A stretch of DNA of 64,000 bases from Pseudomonas poae (lineage in GTDB: Bacteria > Pseudomonadota > Gammaproteobacteria > Pseudomonadales > Pseudomonadaceae): positions 62,001 through 126,000 of the forward strand of contig NZ_JYLI01000010.1 of the NCBI RefSeq assembly GCF_001439785.1, in the 5' to 3' direction. Under the pieces are notes generated by a model that was given only the letters and a program-made list of their open reading frames with translations, was not told the origin of the DNA and searched no databases. Each line of letters opens with the position of its first letter. The stretch's first letter is position 1. A program made the position numbers and the translations under genes. Below are positions 62,052 through 64,000 of this stretch, piece by piece.

Positions 62052-62504
62052 TCAAGGGCCGCAAGGTGCCTCGATCTTGAAATGCGCACGAGCGGTGGCA
62101 ATCGGCTCTGCCGCCGCGCTTTGCCAGGCGGTGACCGAAACGTTGGCCACCCGCCGGCCCTGACGCCATACCTGGCAGGTGGCGTAGGTGTCGCGAAACT
62201 GCCCGGCACGCAGGTAATCCAGGGAAAAATCGATGATTTTTGGCAGGCTCGGCGCGCCGGTGGACACCAGCAAGTGCAGCGCTGCCGACAGCTCCATGAA
62301 GCCGGCAATCACTCCGCCATGCAGCGCCGGCAATATGGGGTTACCAATGTTGTCCTTGTTGGCCGGCAAGCGGAACAGCAATTCATCCCCCTGGCGCGTG
62401 CATTGGATGCCGATCAGGTTGGCGTAAGGGATGAGTTCGAGCAGCGCTGTGTAATCGCCGCGCGCGCGGGCTTGTTCAAGGCGAGTGTTGAGGCGGTGCG
62501 TCAT
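62052..62504 (-). CDS. Hotdog-fold thioesterase (PaaI family)
   Basis: A 150-residue PaaI-type hotdog protein with NPILPALHGGVIAGFMELSA, where the HGG and the Glu on the following helix form the active site. It overlaps the preceding thioesterase gene by four bases. The paired paralogs probably act on acyl-CoAs of different kind or form a heteromer. Confidence 0.86.
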   Translation of the reverse strand: MTHRLNTRLEQARARGDYTALLELIPYANLIGIQCTRQGDELLFRLPANKDNIGNPILPALHGGVIAGFMELSAALHLLVSTGAPSLPKIIDFSLDYLRAGQFRDTYATCQVWRQGRRVANVSVTAWQSAAAEPIATARAHFKIEAPCGP

Positions 62505-62977
62505 GCCTGATCTCCGTCGAGCGTGGCACTCAGGCCCTGTGCGCCTTTGAGCAGCTTGCCCATGCGCATGAACGTTCCCACCACATGGGCGATGGGTTGC
62601 TGCGGATCATCCTGGTAGGCAAAGCCCCGCGTGAAGATAACGTCGGCGGTGACCCGGTAACACTGGGCAAACCCATAGACCGGCTGGTGCGGTGCGGCCG
62701 GGTGCATATAGTCGATGCGCAGGTCCAGGGTCGGGCACACCTCGAACTCGGGCAATACACAGAGGGTGGCCATGCCGCAGGCGGTGTCCATCAGCGAGGT
62801 AAGCGCGCCACCATGGATGACGCCGGTCTCGGGGTCGCCCACGATACCTGCCGCATAGGGCAGCAGCAGCGTCATGCCCCTATCGCTGGCTTCATGCACG
62901 GTAATGCCCAGCACCTGGCAATGGCGCAAAGCGCAAACAAAGCGTGTTGCACGTTCCAGCAACGAGTTTTCGGTCAT
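62501..62977 (-). CDS. Hotdog-fold thioesterase (PaaI family)
   Basis: A 158-residue PaaI-type protein with TGVIHGGALTSLMDTACGMA, in which Asp takes the place of the catalytic Glu/Asp on the long helix. It is the first gene of a two-thioesterase operon upstream of, and in line with, htpG. Confidence 0.86.
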   Translation of the reverse strand: MTENSLLERATRFVCALRHCQVLGITVHEASDRGMTLLLPYAAGIVGDPETGVIHGGALTSLMDTACGMATLCVLPEFEVCPTLDLRIDYMHPAAPHQPVYGFAQCYRVTADVIFTRGFAYQDDPQQPIAHVVGTFMRMGKLLKGAQGLSATLDGDQA

Positions 62978-63135
62978 TGGGTCTAGACTCTTTTTGGCAG
63001 TGATCCGCGGAACAGGCAGTGCGGGTTTAAGTTCCTTGGCAGCCTTTGTTTATATATCTGCGCAATAAAAGGAACTAATGCTGAACCCTCAGGCTCGAAA
63101 GGCCAGAAGATATCTTCAATAAGGAGAAACACCCC

Positions 63136-63378
63136 ATGCGCAAGACTTTAGCTGTTTCCATGATGTTGGCTGCTGCCCTTGGCCTCGCTGCCTGCGACAA
63201 GAAATCCGAAGACAAAGCCCAAGACGCCGCTTCGCACTCTGAGCAAGCTCAGAAAGACATGGCGAAGGCTCAGGATAAAGTGAACGATGCTGCAAAAGAA
63301 AACGCCGAAGCTGCCAAAGCTCAGGCCGAATCGAACGCAGCCGCTGCAAAAGAAGCCACGCCTTCGACCGGTTCCTGA
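63136..63378 (+). CDS. Small Ala/Lys-rich lipoprotein
   Basis: An 80-residue protein with a signal peptide ending in the lipobox LAAC (MRKTLAVSMMLAAALGLAAC) and a charged helical mature part rich in Ala, Lys, Glu and Gln (SEQAQKDMAKAQDKVNDAAK) with a heptad-like pattern. Asp at +2 (CDKK) suggests retention in the inner membrane by the Lol rule. AAGGAG lies before ATG 63136. It recalls Lpp-like helical lipoproteins, but function is unknown. Confidence 0.85.
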   Translation: MRKTLAVSMMLAAALGLAACDKKSEDKAQDAASHSEQAQKDMAKAQDKVNDAAKENAEAAKAQAESNAAAAKEATPSTGS

Positions 63379-63411
63379 TACCGCGGTCTGATGTAGCCTG
63401 GTTGTAAAAGA

Positions 63412-63434
63412 GAGCCCGCTTAATAGCGGGCTTT
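63412..63434 (+). terminator. Terminator of the small lipoprotein gene
   Basis: AGCCCGCTTAATAGCGGGCT followed by TTT forms a short strong hairpin 34 bases after the stop. Confidence 0.88.
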
Positions 63435-63470
63435 TCTTTGTCTGGCGTTTTTAATTCGACATGCCTCTAA

Positions 63471-64000
63471 CTAAACCGCGTCCTTGACCGCCTCCGGCGA
63501 AGGCGTGTCTGTCTGCGTATACACCATCACTTGCAGCACATCGGAGTGAAACTCACGGCGATACAACACCACCACGACTCCGGCACTCATCAACATGAAC
63601 AGCCAGGGGCTGACAAACCACGCCAGCATGGTCATGCCAAAGTAATAGGCCCGCAGGCCGAAGTTGAACTGGTTGGCAGCCATGGAGATGACGCGCGCCG
63701 CCCTTAGCGCAAACGCCTTGCGCTCTTGCTCGGACACTTGGCGCTCACCGATCATCGGCGCTGATCCCACCAGCACCGCCGCGAAGTTGTACTGGCGCAT
63801 GCACCAACTGAACGTAAAAAACGCGTAGACGAACACCAGCGCCAGACACAGCAATTTGATTTCCGACATGCCCTGGGACGCCTGCTGCACCATGGGAATG
63901 TCCGCCAGCAGCGATACGGCGCGCTCCGAGGCGCCCAATACCGTAAGAATGCCGGCAAGGATGATCAGCGTGCTGGAGGCGAAAAACGAGGCGTTGCGCT
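63471..64000 (-). CDS. DUF599 family membrane protein (partial)
   Basis: The frame stays open to the right edge, so the N-terminus is outside the window. The visible part (RNASFFASSTLIILAGILTV; MVQQASQGMSEIKLLCLALV) has four hydrophobic segments and the DUF599 motifs TFSWCMRQYNFAAVLVGSAP and NQFNFGLRAYYFGMTMLAWF. A TTG at 63938 would give a shorter protein but cuts into the family domain. Function is unknown. Confidence 0.85.
   Translation of the reverse strand, partial: RNASFFASSTLIILAGILTVLGASERAVSLLADIPMVQQASQGMSEIKLLCLALVFVYAFFTFSWCMRQYNFAAVLVGSAPMIGERQVSEQERKAFALRAARVISMAANQFNFGLRAYYFGMTMLAWFVSPWLFMLMSAGVVVVLYRREFHSDVLQVMVYTQTDTPSPEAVKDAV

Overview
This window is a GC-rich chromosomal segment from a fluorescent Pseudomonas (P. 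fluorescens group by gene content, RdgC, HtpG, FabA/FabB and SixA types, and the many GTGGGAG...CTCCCAC REP/REPIN hairpins between genes). The gene order around fadE, fabA-fabB, gpsA and htpG matches what I remember of the P. aeruginosa core genome (fabB PA1609, fabA PA1610, sensor PA1611, gpsA PA1614, htpG PA1596). No phage, CRISPR array or intact insertion sequence was seen.

Layout. 1-5.7 kb: a type II secretion operon on the minus strand (gspE-F-G-H-I-J-K, with K cut by the window edge), headed by a small secreted peptide and a strong stem-loop. 6.2-9.6 kb: a large exported GH3 beta-glucosidase and a TetR regulator. 9.7-11.8 kb: a scarred region holding the tail of a dipeptidase gene fused to a truncated, frameshifted ectoine synthase (ectC), then an intact MFS exporter and a doubtful ORF. 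11.8-12.4 kb: a tandemly duplicated tRNA-Asp/tRNA-Val pair. 12.5-25.8 kb: housekeeping and transport genes: rdgC, a BASS transporter, a guanidine-II riboswitch with sugE, an LplT-like MFS/acyltransferase fusion, a TDT exporter, a divergent MFS/TetR pair, an ABC-2 exporter, a GST, fadE and a PA2817-like gene.

26.0-28.9 kb is an AT-rich, foreign-looking three-gene minus-strand operon: an enolase-superfamily enzyme, a homocitrate/isopropylmalate-synthase-like enzyme and a TSUP (TauE/SafE) permease. This looks like a small make-and-export pathway for an unidentified carboxylate or sulfonate and is the best candidate for an undescribed system here. It is followed by about 1.1 kb without a convincing gene, an exported M20 dipeptidase and gltS. 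33.2-33.6 kb holds a duplicated tRNA-Gly/tRNA-Glu pair with a clear sigma-70 promoter.

34-50.8 kb: a coiled-coil membrane protein, hydrolases, a chemoreceptor with an HBM-like sensor region, a MocR regulator, an SDR, a CurA-like reductase, pyrF, an OmpR-type two-component system, a PerM/AI-2E transporter, a DUF4892 protein, thioesterases, sixA, a DUF4389 protein and gpsA. 51.0-56.0 kb: an operon of a TonB-dependent outer-membrane protein, a periplasmic binding protein and a PA1611-like hybrid histidine kinase, which together suggest nutrient or signal sensing feeding a phosphorelay. 56.1-58.0 kb: fabA-fabB behind a DesT/FabR-like palindrome. 58-64 kb: a secreted amidohydrolase, a dienelactone hydrolase, htpG, two overlapping hotdog thioesterases, a small lipoprotein and a DUF599 gene cut by the right edge.

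Starts were moved inward from the longest reading frame wherever a Shine-Dalgarno sequence, a signal peptide or family length pointed to a later codon.
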